The notes under the pieces are model-generated. The model saw nothing but the letters and a program-made list of their open reading frames with translations, was not told where the DNA came from and searched no databases. From positions 1 to 9,781 of the forward strand of contig JBFLYC010000060.1 in NCBI GenBank assembly GCA_040756735.1: 9,781 bases of DNA, read 5' to 3'. Positions within the stretch are counted from its first letter, which is position 1. Every line of letters begins with the position of its first letter. The stretch is from JBFLYC01 sp040756735. Its GTDB lineage: Bacteria; Bacillota; DSM-16504; Desulfitibacterales; Desulfitibacteraceae. Of this stretch, positions 1 through 7,264 are shown piece after piece. Both the position numbers and the translations under genes were made by a program.

Positions 1-105
1 TTGTATAATCTTTTCCATGGGTTAATCATATCAAAAGATTTGGCTTGAGTCCAGGTGTAATTTACAAAAAAATGCTGCTTTTGAAAAATTAATCTTGAAA
101 CATTT

Positions 106-130
106 TAAGGGTGCGAAAGATCAGTTTTAT
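106..130 (+). repeat. Left arm of a 25-bp dispersed inverted repeat
   Basis: Bases 106-126 are an exact 21-base reverse-complement match to 9661-9681. Extending to 106-130 against 9657-9681 gives 24 of 25 identities, with the one mismatch at 127/9660. The core reads AAGGGTGCGAAAGATCAGTT. A match this long within 10 kb is far beyond chance in sequence of this composition. Both copies lie outside genes. This arm ends exactly where the candidate -35 element of the EF-G-like gene begins (130-135). Bases 74-91, outside the arm, faintly resemble the sequence outside the other arm (a CTT..GAAAAA..TT pattern), which hints at a decayed copy of one longer element. The flank resemblance is weak; the core match is certain. 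Confidence 0.85.
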
Positions 131-159
131 TGTCAGAAATAATTTATTTTGGGTATACT
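130..159 (+). promoter_or_regulatory. Candidate sigma-A promoter for the EF-G-like gene
   Basis: TTGTCA (130-135) and TATACT (154-159) each match the vegetative consensus at 5 of 6 positions, with an 18-base spacer. Transcription would begin near 166, giving a leader of about 130 bases before the ATG at 298. An imperfect inverted repeat, GGGTATACTT (151-160) against AAGTAACCC (166-174) with one bulged base, overlaps the -10 element and could be an operator, although the region is AT-rich and this may be chance. Confidence 0.45.
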
Positions 160-297
160 TAATAAAAGTAACCCAGTATTGCTAATTTCATAATTTTTTT
201 CTAAAATAAAGAGGGTTTTTGTTTTTAAAATAAGAAATATACTTTTTGACCTAATTTTCAAACCATAGAGTCCAAGTTAAGATAAAGGAGGAGGCAA

Positions 298-2337
298 ATG
301 AAAGTTTATTCTACAAGTAATATCAATAATGTTGGAATTATGGCTCATGGAGGAGCAGGCAAAACATCCCTGGCTGAAGCAATGCTTTTTAACTCCGGAG
401 CTACCAAAAGGCTCGGAAGAGTAGATGACGGTAATACAACCACTGACTATTTGCCAGAAGAAATTGAAAGAAAGGTTACTATTTCATTAGCACTAGCTCC
501 CTGTGAGTGGAAAGACAATAAAATTAATCTGATTGATACTCCAGGTTATATAGATTTTGCTGGTGATGTTAACAGCGCTTTGAGGGTAATTGACAGTATG
601 TTAGTGGTAGTGTGTGCTGTTGCAGGTGTTGAGGTTAGAACAGAAGCTGTATGGGAATACGCAAATGAACTTAATATGCCAAGAGTATGTTTTATAAACA
701 AAATGGATAGAGAAAATGCAGATTTCTACAGGGTGTTAAATGAGTTAAAAGATAGTTTCGACAAAAGGATTGTGCCTTTCCAAATACCTATTGGCAGTTC
801 TGATTCTTTTGCTGGCATTGTGGATTTAGTAAATATGAAAGCATATAAGTATGAAGGTGGAAAACCTGTGGAAATGGGAATCCCGGAGGATCTCCAAGAA
901 CAAGTTGAAACATACCGTGAAGAATTAGTAGAAGCTGCTGCAGAAAGTGATGACGAACTTTTAATGAAGTACTTGGAAGGAGAAGAACTCACCTCAGAAG
1001 AGTTTTTATCCGGACTTAAGATGGGGATAAAATCATCTCGTTTTGTACCTGTACTTTGCGGTTCTGCCTTAAACAATATAGCTATTGATAAGTTGTTAGA
1101 TTTTATTGCTGACTGTTTACCTACAGCAGAAGAAGCACTTGAAAAAACAGAAGCTGAATTACAAAAAGAACCCTTAAAAGCTATAATATTTAAAACAATT
1201 GCCGACCCTTATGTTGGGAAAGTTAGTCTATTTAAAATATACAGCGGTGTTTTTGTTCCAGGAAATAGTTACTATAACATTAACAAAGATACAGAAGAAA
1301 AAGTTAACAATGTATTTGTCATGAGGGGTAAAAATCAAGAGCCAGTAGAAAAAATCATGCCAGGAGATATTGGCGCTTTAACAAAACTGGCAAAGACTGA
1401 GACTGCTGATACATTGTCTGTAAAAGGTGTTAAGGAACCCCTTGAAGGCATCAATTTCCCAAAACCAACATTGTCTTATGCTATAAGCCCTAAAAGCAAA
1501 GGTGACGAAGATAAGCTAGGTAATGCTATATCTAGAATGTTGGAAGAAGACAAAACACTGACTATGCACAAAAATATAGAAACCAAAGAAACCATATTAA
1601 GTGGTATGGGAGACCAACATTTGGATATAGCTATTGATAAACTCCAAAAAAAATATGGGGTTGGAGTGGATAAAGCCACACCATCAGTTCCCTATAGGGA
1701 GACTATCCGTTCAACAGTCAATAAAATCGAAGGTAAACACAAAAAACAAACCGGTGGAGCAGGTCAATATGGTCATGTATTTATCGACATTGCTCCATAT
1801 CCTGATGGCGAGTTTTTATTTGAAGAAACAATTTTCGGAGGAGCCGTTCCAAGAAACTATATCCCTGCTGTTGAAAAAGGCGTCAAAGAGGCAATGGAGC
1901 AGGGAGTTTTGGCAAAATACCCTGTAACAAATGTAAAAGTTACTTTGGTAGATGGTTCCTATCACCCAGTTGACTCCTCAGAAATTGCTTTTAAAATTGC
2001 TGGAAGCTTGGCCTTCAAAAAAGCAATGGAAAAAGCTAACCCTATTTTACTTGAACCAATCATGAAAATTGAAGTAACAGTTCCAGAACAATTCATGGGC
2101 GATATAATGGGAGACCTAAATAGTAAACGAGGCCGTATTTTGGGTATGGAGGCTAAAGGTAAAAATCAAATAATCAAAGCATTAGCTCCTTTATCTGAAA
2201 TGTACCGATATGCAATTGATTTAAAGTCTATTACTCAAGGTAGAGGAACATTCACAATGGAATTCAGCAGCTATGAACAATTACCAGATCACTTAGCTGA
2301 AAAAGTAATAGCATCTAGAAAAAACACTGAAGAGTAA
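298..2337 (+). CDS. Elongation factor G-like translational GTPase (EF-G2/FusA2-type paralogue)
   Basis: This 679-residue protein has the full EF-G layout and is slightly shorter than E. coli EF-G (about 704). The G domain shows a P-loop (AHGGAGKTS, residues 16-24), G3 (DTPGYIDF, 80-87), G4 (NKMD, 134-137) and G5 (GSAL, 255-258). Domain II starts near 292. Domain IV carries the QTGGAGQYGHV segment (484-494), and domain V begins around EPIMKIEV (586). EF-G proteins act on the ribosome in translocation or recycling. Two features place this in the EF-G-like subfamily rather than with the main fusA: the P-loop is AHGGAGKTS instead of AHIDAGKTT, and the G3 histidine needed for GTP hydrolysis is Tyr84. 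It also lacks str-operon neighbours (rpsL, rpsG, tuf). The start is set by AAAGGAGG at 284-291, six bases before ATG. It appears monocistronic, ending in a terminator at 2351-2393. The family call is firm; the cellular role of this subfamily is unsettled. Confidence 0.93.
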   Translation: MKVYSTSNINNVGIMAHGGAGKTSLAEAMLFNSGATKRLGRVDDGNTTTDYLPEEIERKVTISLALAPCEWKDNKINLIDTPGYIDFAGDVNSALRVIDSMLVVVCAVAGVEVRTEAVWEYANELNMPRVCFINKMDRENADFYRVLNELKDSFDKRIVPFQIPIGSSDSFAGIVDLVNMKAYKYEGGKPVEMGIPEDLQEQVETYREELVEAAAESDDELLMKYLEGEELTSEEFLSGLKMGIKSSRFVPVLCGSALNNIAIDKLLDFIADCLPTAEEALEKTEAELQKEPLKAIIFKTIADPYVGKVSLFKIYSGVFVPGNSYYNINKDTEEKVNNVFVMRGKNQEPVEKIMPGDIGALTKLAKTETADTLSVKGVKEPLEGINFPKPTLSYAISPKSKGDEDKLGNAISRMLEEDKTLTMHKNIETKETILSGMGDQHLDIAIDKLQKKYGVGVDKATPSVPYRETIRSTVNKIEGKHKKQTGGAGQYGHVFIDIAPYPDGEFLFEETIFGGAVPRNYIPAVEKGVKEAMEQGVLAKYPVTNVKVTLVDGSYHPVDSSEIAFKIAGSLAFKKAMEKANPILLEPIMKIEVTVPEQFMGDIMGDLNSKRGRILGMEAKGKNQIIKALAPLSEMYRYAIDLKSITQGRGTFTMEFSSYEQLPDHLAEKVIASRKNTEE

Positions 2338-2350
2338 GCTAATTCTCTTT

Positions 2351-2393
2351 AAAATAAGTCTTAGGCGATTTTCTTAGTCTAGGACTTATTTTT
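2351..2393 (+). terminator. Intrinsic terminator after the EF-G-like gene
   Basis: AAAATAAGTC (2351-2360) pairs perfectly with GACTTATTTT (2383-2392). The stem continues inward through 2361-2366 against 2377-2382 with two G-U pairs, about 16 bp in all, and closes on a 10-base loop (2367-2376). The 3' arm runs into a short T tract (2389-2393). It lies 14 bases past the TAA stop, so it is well placed to end the EF-G-like transcript. Confidence 0.85.
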
Positions 2394-2442
2394 AACCTAA
2401 TTTCTAATTAAGTTTGGATTTATTTTTAAAGGTGGGAACCTT

Positions 2443-2994
2443 ATGGAACTGACTCAAATTGCTTCGCAAATTAGAGAAGCCATAAACGGTCTGCTCAATG
2501 TCGCAAAACTTAAACCTAAAAATATCATTGTAATAGGATGCAGTACCAGCGAAATTGTTGGTGAAAAAATCGGTACTTCATCTAACTTGGAATTAGCCAG
2601 TACAATTCTTCTGGAAACACTACCCATAATTAAAGCAAACAATTTATTTATAGCTATCCAATGCTGTGAACACTTAAATAGAGCTTTAGTTGTTGAAGAA
2701 GAATGTGCAGATGAATATAATCTAGAGCTCGTTACAGTAGTTCCACATGAAAAGGCAGGAGGAGCCTTGGCTGCTGCAGCGGTAGCCTTATTTTATAATC
2801 CTGTGGTTGTTGAAAATATTTCTGCTCATGCCGGAATTGATATTGGGGATACTTTTATTGGTATGCATTTGAAACCAGTTGCTGTACCTGTACGTCTTAA
2901 CATCAATTCCATCGGGAAAGCTCATTTAACTGTGGCACGCACAAGACCTAAGTTAATTGGAGGGGAAAGGGCCAGGTACACAAAAAGTCTATAG
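2443..2994 (+). CDS. ywlG: YwlG family protein (UPF0340 / DUF436 / TIGR01440)
   Basis: The protein is 183 residues, the normal size for this family, and has no signal peptide or membrane segment, so it should be cytosolic. Conserved blocks seen in order are IGCSTSEIVG (31-40), QCCEHLNRAL (73-82), VPHEKAGGALA (100-110), HAGIDIGDTFIGMHLKPVA (129-147) and the C-terminal RPKLIGGERARY (168-179). The conserved Cys, His and Glu residues could form a small-molecule or metal site, but no biochemical function is established for the family, and I do not assign one. The start follows AAAGGTGGG (2428-2436), a good Shine-Dalgarno. Only about 35 bases separate the upstream terminator from this site and I see no promoter there, so transcription may depend on read-through or on a weak unrecognised promoter. 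The Ddl gene follows 69 bases later on the same strand, suggesting co-transcription. Confidence 0.9.
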   Translation: MELTQIASQIREAINGLLNVAKLKPKNIIVIGCSTSEIVGEKIGTSSNLELASTILLETLPIIKANNLFIAIQCCEHLNRALVVEEECADEYNLELVTVVPHEKAGGALAAAAVALFYNPVVVENISAHAGIDIGDTFIGMHLKPVAVPVRLNINSIGKAHLTVARTRPKLIGGERARYTKSL

Positions 2995-3063
2995 ATATAA
3001 ACACATTTGTAGACCTATTAGCATATGATGATGAACAAGATTGGTGCTAAGGAGGATTTATTA

Positions 3064-3999
3064 GTGAAAAAAATTGCTGTTTTGTTGGGAGGTAAATCAG
3101 CAGAAAGGGAGATTTCTCTAAAAACAGGGTATGCTGTAGCAGGGGCCTTAATTAACCTTGGCTATGAGGTTGCAAAGATTGATACTGGAGAACCATTTAT
3201 TAATAAATTAAAGGAATTTGATCCTCATTTAGTCTTTATTGCTTTACATGGGCCTTTTGGCGAAGATGGAACAATGCAAGGACTTTTGGAAATACTAGGT
3301 TATCCATATACGGGCTGTGGTGTTCTTACAAGTTCCATAACAATGAACAAGATCTATACCAAGCGCCTTCTAAAAGAAGCTGGAGTGCCAACTCCCGAAT
3401 TTGTTGTCTTAAAGGAAAATATCTATTTAAAAAACAAAGAAGATAGTATATACAATTTGATTAATACCCTGGATTATCCAATGGTTATTAAGGCTCCAAG
3501 CCAAGGGTCAACTATTGGGATATATTTCGCTAAAACTAAAGAAGATATTTATGATATGCTTCCACAAGCATTTTCCATCGAAAAAGAAATACTTATTGAG
3601 AGATTTATAAAAGGAAGGGAAGTAACAATTTCCATTATGGGAAATGATGATCCCATTATACTCCCCAGCATAGAAATAGTCTCCCATACCGGGGTATATG
3701 ATTATCAAGCAAAATATACTAAAGGTTTAAGCGATCATATTATCCCTGCAAGGTTAGACCCCAAAGTTTTAGCTACTGTAAACAAGCTTGCTGCACAAAG
3801 TTATAAATTATTAGGCTGCCGTGGATTTGCTAGGGTTGATTTCATGGTAGAGGAAGACATAAAACCCTATGTGCTTGAAATCAATACAATTCCTGGCATG
3901 ACAGAGACTAGTCTTTTTCCAGATGCTGCCCAAAATGCTGGTCTTTCCTTTGAACAGCTCATACAAAAGCTGGTGGATTATGCATTAGAACCTAAATAA
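3064..3999 (+). CDS. ddl: D-alanine--D-alanine ligase
   Basis: The enzyme joins two D-alanines using ATP, supplying the dipeptide that MurF adds to the peptidoglycan precursor; it is cytosolic. From the GTG start the protein is 311 residues, close to E. coli DdlB (306). Visible signatures include GGKSAEREISL near the N-terminus (Glu14, equivalent to DdlB Glu15), HGPFGEDGTMQG, the ATP-grasp loop APSQGSTIG (Ser149), YDYQAKY with Tyr214 (the position that is Phe in many D-Ala-D-lactate ligases, so D-Ala-D-Ala is expected), and the metal ligands Asp259, Glu272 and Asn274 in ARVDF and LEINTIPG. The frame is open back to ATG 3025, but GTG 3064 is preferred: AAGGAGG (3049-3055) sits eight bases before it and the family's N-terminus starts there, whereas ATG 3025 has no ribosome site. 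It probably shares a transcript with the YwlG gene. No convincing terminator is seen after it. Confidence 0.95.
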   Translation: MKKIAVLLGGKSAEREISLKTGYAVAGALINLGYEVAKIDTGEPFINKLKEFDPHLVFIALHGPFGEDGTMQGLLEILGYPYTGCGVLTSSITMNKIYTKRLLKEAGVPTPEFVVLKENIYLKNKEDSIYNLINTLDYPMVIKAPSQGSTIGIYFAKTKEDIYDMLPQAFSIEKEILIERFIKGREVTISIMGNDDPIILPSIEIVSHTGVYDYQAKYTKGLSDHIIPARLDPKVLATVNKLAAQSYKLLGCRGFARVDFMVEEDIKPYVLEINTIPGMTETSLFPDAAQNAGLSFEQLIQKLVDYALEPK

Positions 4000-4051
4000 T
4001 AATTTAATATTTACTACCCTCAAAATTTTGTTCAACCCTTAAAAAACCAAA

Positions 4052-4080
4052 TTGAAAATATAATAGTTATAATTTATAAT
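4052..4080 (+). promoter_or_regulatory. Strong sigma-A promoter for the Com-like gene
   Basis: TTGAAA (4052-4057) and a perfect TATAAT (4075-4080) are separated by the ideal 17 bases. Three more TATAAT hexamers occur nearby, at 4059-4064, 4068-4073 and 4081-4086, so several start points are possible. A start near 4087 would give a leader of about 77 bases. This is the best promoter in the window by consensus match. Confidence 0.7.
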
Positions 4081-4163
4081 TATAATAACAATAAGGTGTG
4101 CAAATTAACTGTATTGATTTTTCACAGCCATTATAGACCACGAGGGAGGGGAGAAGTTTCTCT

Positions 4164-4352
4164 ATGGAATATTTCCGCTGTCAATGCAATAAAATCATTT
4201 GTCAAATCGAAGGAAATATCATTGTTATCAAGTGCAGACATTGCAAGCGTTACATTCACATTAAGACAAAAGGTATTACTGAGATTGAATATAAACTTTC
4301 CCCTGATATAACAGAAGGACCATGCGTGGCAGTAAACTATAATAATAAGTAA
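4164..4352 (+). CDS. Small Com-like zinc-finger protein
   Basis: The gene encodes 62 residues, about the same length as phage Mu Com. The N-terminal half resembles the Com pattern: an RC..CNK-type block followed 10-15 residues later by I.IKC..CKR.I. Here the cysteines are Cys6, Cys8, Cys13, Cys24 and Cys27, giving one CxC, one extra Cys and a CxxC (CRHC, 24-27) followed by basic KRY. These could bind one zinc ion. Mu Com is an mRNA-binding translational activator of mom; that role is not implied here, since no mom-like or phage gene is nearby, and nucleic-acid binding is an inference. The start is supported by the very strong GGGAGGGGAG (4144-4153) ten bases upstream. A small hairpin, GAGA (4151-4154) with TCTC (4159-4162), lies between that site and the ATG. 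The gene has its own promoter and terminator. An overlapping frame from 4096 to 4311 has no ribosome site and is not considered real. Confidence 0.75.
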   Translation: MEYFRCQCNKIICQIEGNIIVIKCRHCKRYIHIKTKGITEIEYKLSPDITEGPCVAVNYNNK

Positions 4353-4357
4353 ATTAT

Positions 4358-4385
4358 AACGACCGGTAAATAACCGGTCGTTTTT
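4358..4385 (+). terminator. Intrinsic terminator after the Com-like gene
   Basis: AACGACCGGT (4358-4367) pairs with ACCGGTCGTT (4373-4382), a perfect 10-bp stem around a five-base loop (4368-4372), with a T tract at 4381-4385. It begins five bases after the TAA stop. The stem is strikingly GC-rich for this window. It separates the Com-like unit from the downstream UPF0182-nrdJ block. Confidence 0.93.
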
Positions 4386-4433
4386 ACATGAAAATGTTTT
4401 AAATTTGAAGGAAGTATCCACCTAAAAAGAGAA

Positions 4434-4465
4434 TATACTTTAAGTATCGTAAGCTAAAATATAAT
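4434..4465 (+). promoter_or_regulatory. Possible promoter region of the UPF0182-nrdJ block
   Basis: Because a strong terminator lies at 4358-4385, a promoter for the downstream genes is expected between it and 4467. Two -10-like hexamers occur, TATACT (4434-4439) and TATAAT (4460-4465), but neither has a good -35 at 16-18 bases; TTGAAG at 4405-4410 is 23 bases from the first. A near-palindrome, ATACTT-T-AAGTAT (4435-4447), overlaps the first hexamer and could be a protein-binding site. No cobalamin-riboswitch-sized leader fits in this space. Confidence 0.25.
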
Positions 4466-4466
4466 C

Positions 4467-4487
4467 GGGAGGTTGTTCATGGCATGA
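4467..4487 (+). promoter_or_regulatory. Ribosome site with a two-codon mini-ORF overlapping the UPF0182 start
   Basis: GGGAGG (4467-4472) precedes two ATG codons. The first, at 4479, is six bases away but reads only ATG GCA TGA and stops. The second, at 4484, is eleven bases away, overlaps that stop and opens the 922-codon frame. Ribosomes could start at either, or translate the Met-Ala peptide and reinitiate. The layout is seen directly; any regulatory effect is inference. Confidence 0.45.
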
Positions 4488-7252
4488 AATGGATTTTGAG
4501 GCATGGGTTGCTGTTTATACTAGCTGTACTAATAGGAATAGTATTTCTTTTTAAATTCTCCATCAATCTTTATGCCGATGTCCTTTGGTTTAAATCAATG
4601 GGTTATGAGACTGTTTTATATACAATGATTTTTTCTGAAATAGGACTTAGAATAGCAACATTTATTTTTTTATTTTTATTTTTTTTAGTAAACTTATTAA
4701 TCACTCGAAGAGTTATTAGGCTTGAAAAAGTATTTATTGAATATGATAATCAAGATGTTATTCCTATTAGAGAATTTTTTCTTCAAAAAATCTTAACCCC
4801 AAAAACTTTGATGTTGGCATATCTTGCGGTAAGCTTCTTTTTTGCCCTTGTTCTAAGTGGTATTACATCAGGTCACTGGTTAACAGTCCAAAGTTTTTTA
4901 AACTCATCAAGTTTTAACTTTGTTGACCCTGTATTTAGTAAAGATATAAAATTTTTTATTTTTTCAATTCCTTTCTATAGGCTTGTTTATGCTGTCCTAG
5001 TTTCTGCTGTAGTAGGCAGCGCATTATTAGTTGGCTTAACATATTTTTTATTTACTCCCAAAAACCAGTTTAGAGTAAAACTCTCTTCCTTCAAGCAGCC
5101 ACAAATCCACTTTTCTATTCTTATATCGATTTTTTTCTTGTTAAAAGCATGGAGCTATAAACTTAGTGCTTATGAACTTCTTTACTCCGAAAGAGGTATA
5201 ATATATGGGGCTGGTTATACCGATGTTACCGCTCAATTACCAGCTTACAATATTTTAGCCATAATAGCTTTAGCCTTGGCTGTGCTAATAATTATAAGCA
5301 TATTTTTAAGGATTTATAGAATAATTATCGGTTCAGTTGCCCTCTTGATAATTGCATCTATTTTGCTTGGTTCTGTATATCCGTCAGCCATCCAGAAGTT
5401 TAGGGTAGAACCCAATCAATTTGTTAGAGAAACGCCATTTATTGAAAATGCCATTGCGTTTACAAGAAAAGCATACAATTTGCATGATATTACAATAAAA
5501 CAATTCCCTGTAGATAGAAACTTAACTCTTGAAGACCTTGAAAATAATAGCAACACCATTAATAATATTAGGTTGTGGGACTACCGTCCATTAAGGCAAA
5601 CTTTCAGTCAACTCCAAACTTTACGTCTTTATTACGATTTCAAGGATGTGGATATTGACCGTTATTGGATTGATGGTGAGTACAGACAGGTAATGCTATC
5701 TGCAAGAGAATTAGACCAAAGACAACTACAGGCTCAGGCACAAACATGGGTTAACCAACGGTTAAGATACACCCATGGATATGGCATTGTAATGTCTGCT
5801 GTTAATGAAACAACACCAGAAGGTCTTCCGTCCTTGTTAGTTAAAGATATACCACCTAAAACATCTAGCCCTGATCTAGAAATTAAAGAACCTGGAATAT
5901 ATTTTGGAGAGCTAACGACAAACTATGTAATTGTTAATTCTAATACTAAAGAATTTCACTATCCGTCTGGTAATGACAATGTAGAAACAACATATCAGGG
6001 GAATGGGGGTGTGCCATTAAATTCCATTTTAAAAAGAGTTTTCTTTGCTCTATTCCATGCTGATTACAGGCTGCTTCTAACTGGAGAACTCACGGCAGAC
6101 AGCAAGATATTGTATAATAGAGACATTACTACCATAGCACAAAAAATTACCCCATTTTTACATTTAGATAAGGATCCATATATTGTTTTATTTGAAGGTA
6201 GACTTTATTGGATAAGAGATGCTTATACTGTTTCATCCATGTTCCCATACTCTCAGCCCTTTGGTAATAATTTTAATTATATACGGAACTCTATAAAAAT
6301 TGTTACTGATGCATATCACGGAACTACAAAATTTTATATCTCTGACAACACTGATCCAATAATCCAGACTTATAGTAACATTTTCCCTGATCTTTTTGAA
6401 CCACTTGAACAAATGCCTGATGGTTTACGTAGACACATTAGATATCCGTCTTATTATTTTAACATTCAAGCTAGAATGCTGACCCTTTACCATATGCAAA
6501 ACCCACAGGTTTTCTATAATAGGGAAGATGCCTGGAGTATTCCCCAAGAAATATTTCAAGGTGAAAGCCAAATCATGGAACCTTATTATATGATCATGCA
6601 ATTACCTGGAGAAAAGGAACCTGAATATATATTAATGCTGCCATTTACACCTTTAAATCGTTTAAACATGGTGGCCTGGCTTGCAGGACGAAGTGACGGT
6701 GACAACTATGGTAAACTGGTCCTATACCAGTTTCCGAAAGAAGCGCACATCTTTGGCCCAATGCAGATTGAATCTAGGATTGACCAAAACTCTGAAATAT
6801 CTCAGCAATTTAGCCTATGGGACCAGAGGGGATCTCAAGTGTTAAGGGGTAACCTTCTAGTAATTCCCATAGAAAATTCTTTACTTTATGTTGAACCTAT
6901 ATTTTTGCAAGCCGAGCAAAGTAAATTTCCCGAGCTCAGGCGAGTTATAGTTGCATTCGGTGAAAGAATAGTCATGGAAGAAACCCTTGAGGCATCTCTG
7001 GCTGTCCTATTTGGAAGCAAGAAGCCTGCTGACGTGAAAGAACCAGAAAGTCCTCCAATTGAACAAGGTGAAGACACTGGAGTATTTGATCAGCAACAGC
7101 TTATAAGCTTGGCTAATAGACTATTTAAAGAGGCGGTAGAGTATCAGCGAAGAGGTGACTGGGCTGAATATGGAAATGCATTAAAAGAACTGGAGGATGT
7201 ATTAAATAAACTAGCAAATATTACTGAAATGGGGATATCCGCAAAAGAGTAG
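4484..7252 (+). CDS. UPF0182 family large integral membrane protein
   Basis: This 922-residue protein matches the UPF0182 (COG1615) family of unknown function, known from clostridia, actinobacteria and cyanobacteria, and has the usual length. The N-terminal third holds about seven hydrophobic helices (roughly 8-27, 48-73, 107-127, 164-189, 209-225, 254-276 and 279-299), with an LWF...GY motif at 34-41. A long domain follows, probably outside the membrane, with conserved blocks NIRLWDYRPLRQT (361-373), QVMLSARELD (402-411), THGYGIVMSAVN (430-441), GIYFGE (471-476), RYPSYYFNIQ (653-662), LPGEKEPEY (707-715) and SLLYVEP (799-805). A Pro/Glu-rich linker (about 846-865) leads to a charged helical C-terminus containing RRGDWAEYGNALKELE (889-904), a tail common in the family. 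No catalytic site is recognisable. It is followed so closely by nrdJ that co-transcription is very likely. Confidence 0.92.
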   Translation: MKWILRHGLLFILAVLIGIVFLFKFSINLYADVLWFKSMGYETVLYTMIFSEIGLRIATFIFLFLFFLVNLLITRRVIRLEKVFIEYDNQDVIPIREFFLQKILTPKTLMLAYLAVSFFFALVLSGITSGHWLTVQSFLNSSSFNFVDPVFSKDIKFFIFSIPFYRLVYAVLVSAVVGSALLVGLTYFLFTPKNQFRVKLSSFKQPQIHFSILISIFFLLKAWSYKLSAYELLYSERGIIYGAGYTDVTAQLPAYNILAIIALALAVLIIISIFLRIYRIIIGSVALLIIASILLGSVYPSAIQKFRVEPNQFVRETPFIENAIAFTRKAYNLHDITIKQFPVDRNLTLEDLENNSNTINNIRLWDYRPLRQTFSQLQTLRLYYDFKDVDIDRYWIDGEYRQVMLSARELDQRQLQAQAQTWVNQRLRYTHGYGIVMSAVNETTPEGLPSLLVKDIPPKTSSPDLEIKEPGIYFGELTTNYVIVNSNTKEFHYPSGNDNVETTYQGNGGVPLNSILKRVFFALFHADYRLLLTGELTADSKILYNRDITTIAQKITPFLHLDKDPYIVLFEGRLYWIRDAYTVSSMFPYSQPFGNNFNYIRNSIKIVTDAYHGTTKFYISDNTDPIIQTYSNIFPDLFEPLEQMPDGLRRHIRYPSYYFNIQARMLTLYHMQNPQVFYNREDAWSIPQEIFQGESQIMEPYYMIMQLPGEKEPEYILMLPFTPLNRLNMVAWLAGRSDGDNYGKLVLYQFPKEAHIFGPMQIESRIDQNSEISQQFSLWDQRGSQVLRGNLLVIPIENSLLYVEPIFLQAEQSKFPELRRVIVAFGERIVMEETLEASLAVLFGSKKPADVKEPESPPIEQGEDTGVFDQQQLISLANRLFKEAVEYQRRGDWAEYGNALKELEDVLNKLANITEMGISAKE

Positions 7253-7264
7253 GAGGAATTACAA

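Noticed and set aside
1..29. A - strand ATG at 29-27 opens a frame running off the left edge.
   Set aside because: No ribosome binding site precedes it and only nine codons are visible.
1..48. The + strand is open from base 1 to TGA at 46-48 (15 codons), possibly the tail of an upstream gene.
   Set aside because: Too short to recognise, and open runs of this length are expected by chance at a window edge.
151..217. Possible alternative hairpins in the EF-G-like leader, with ACCC (171-174) able to pair with GGGT at 151-154 or 213-216, followed by a T-rich stretch.
   Set aside because: The stems are only 5-9 bp with bulges or a very long loop, and the predicted transcript would start after the first arm, so an attenuator is not supported.
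298..2337. TetM-type ribosomal protection protein (tetracycline resistance) as an alternative for the EF-G-like gene.
   Set aside because: The G-domain signatures (AHGGAGKTS, DTPGYIDF) and domain IV GQYGHV segment fit the EF-G-like subfamily; nothing in the context suggests a resistance cassette.
4096..4311. A 71-codon + strand frame overlapping the Com-like gene.
   Set aside because: It lacks a suitably spaced ribosome site, overlaps the better-supported frame and shows no recognisable motif.
4386..4483. A cobalamin riboswitch controlling the UPF0182-nrdJ block.
   Set aside because: The space between the preceding terminator and the start codon is under 100 bases, too short for a full B12 riboswitch, and no B12-box-like sequence is visible.
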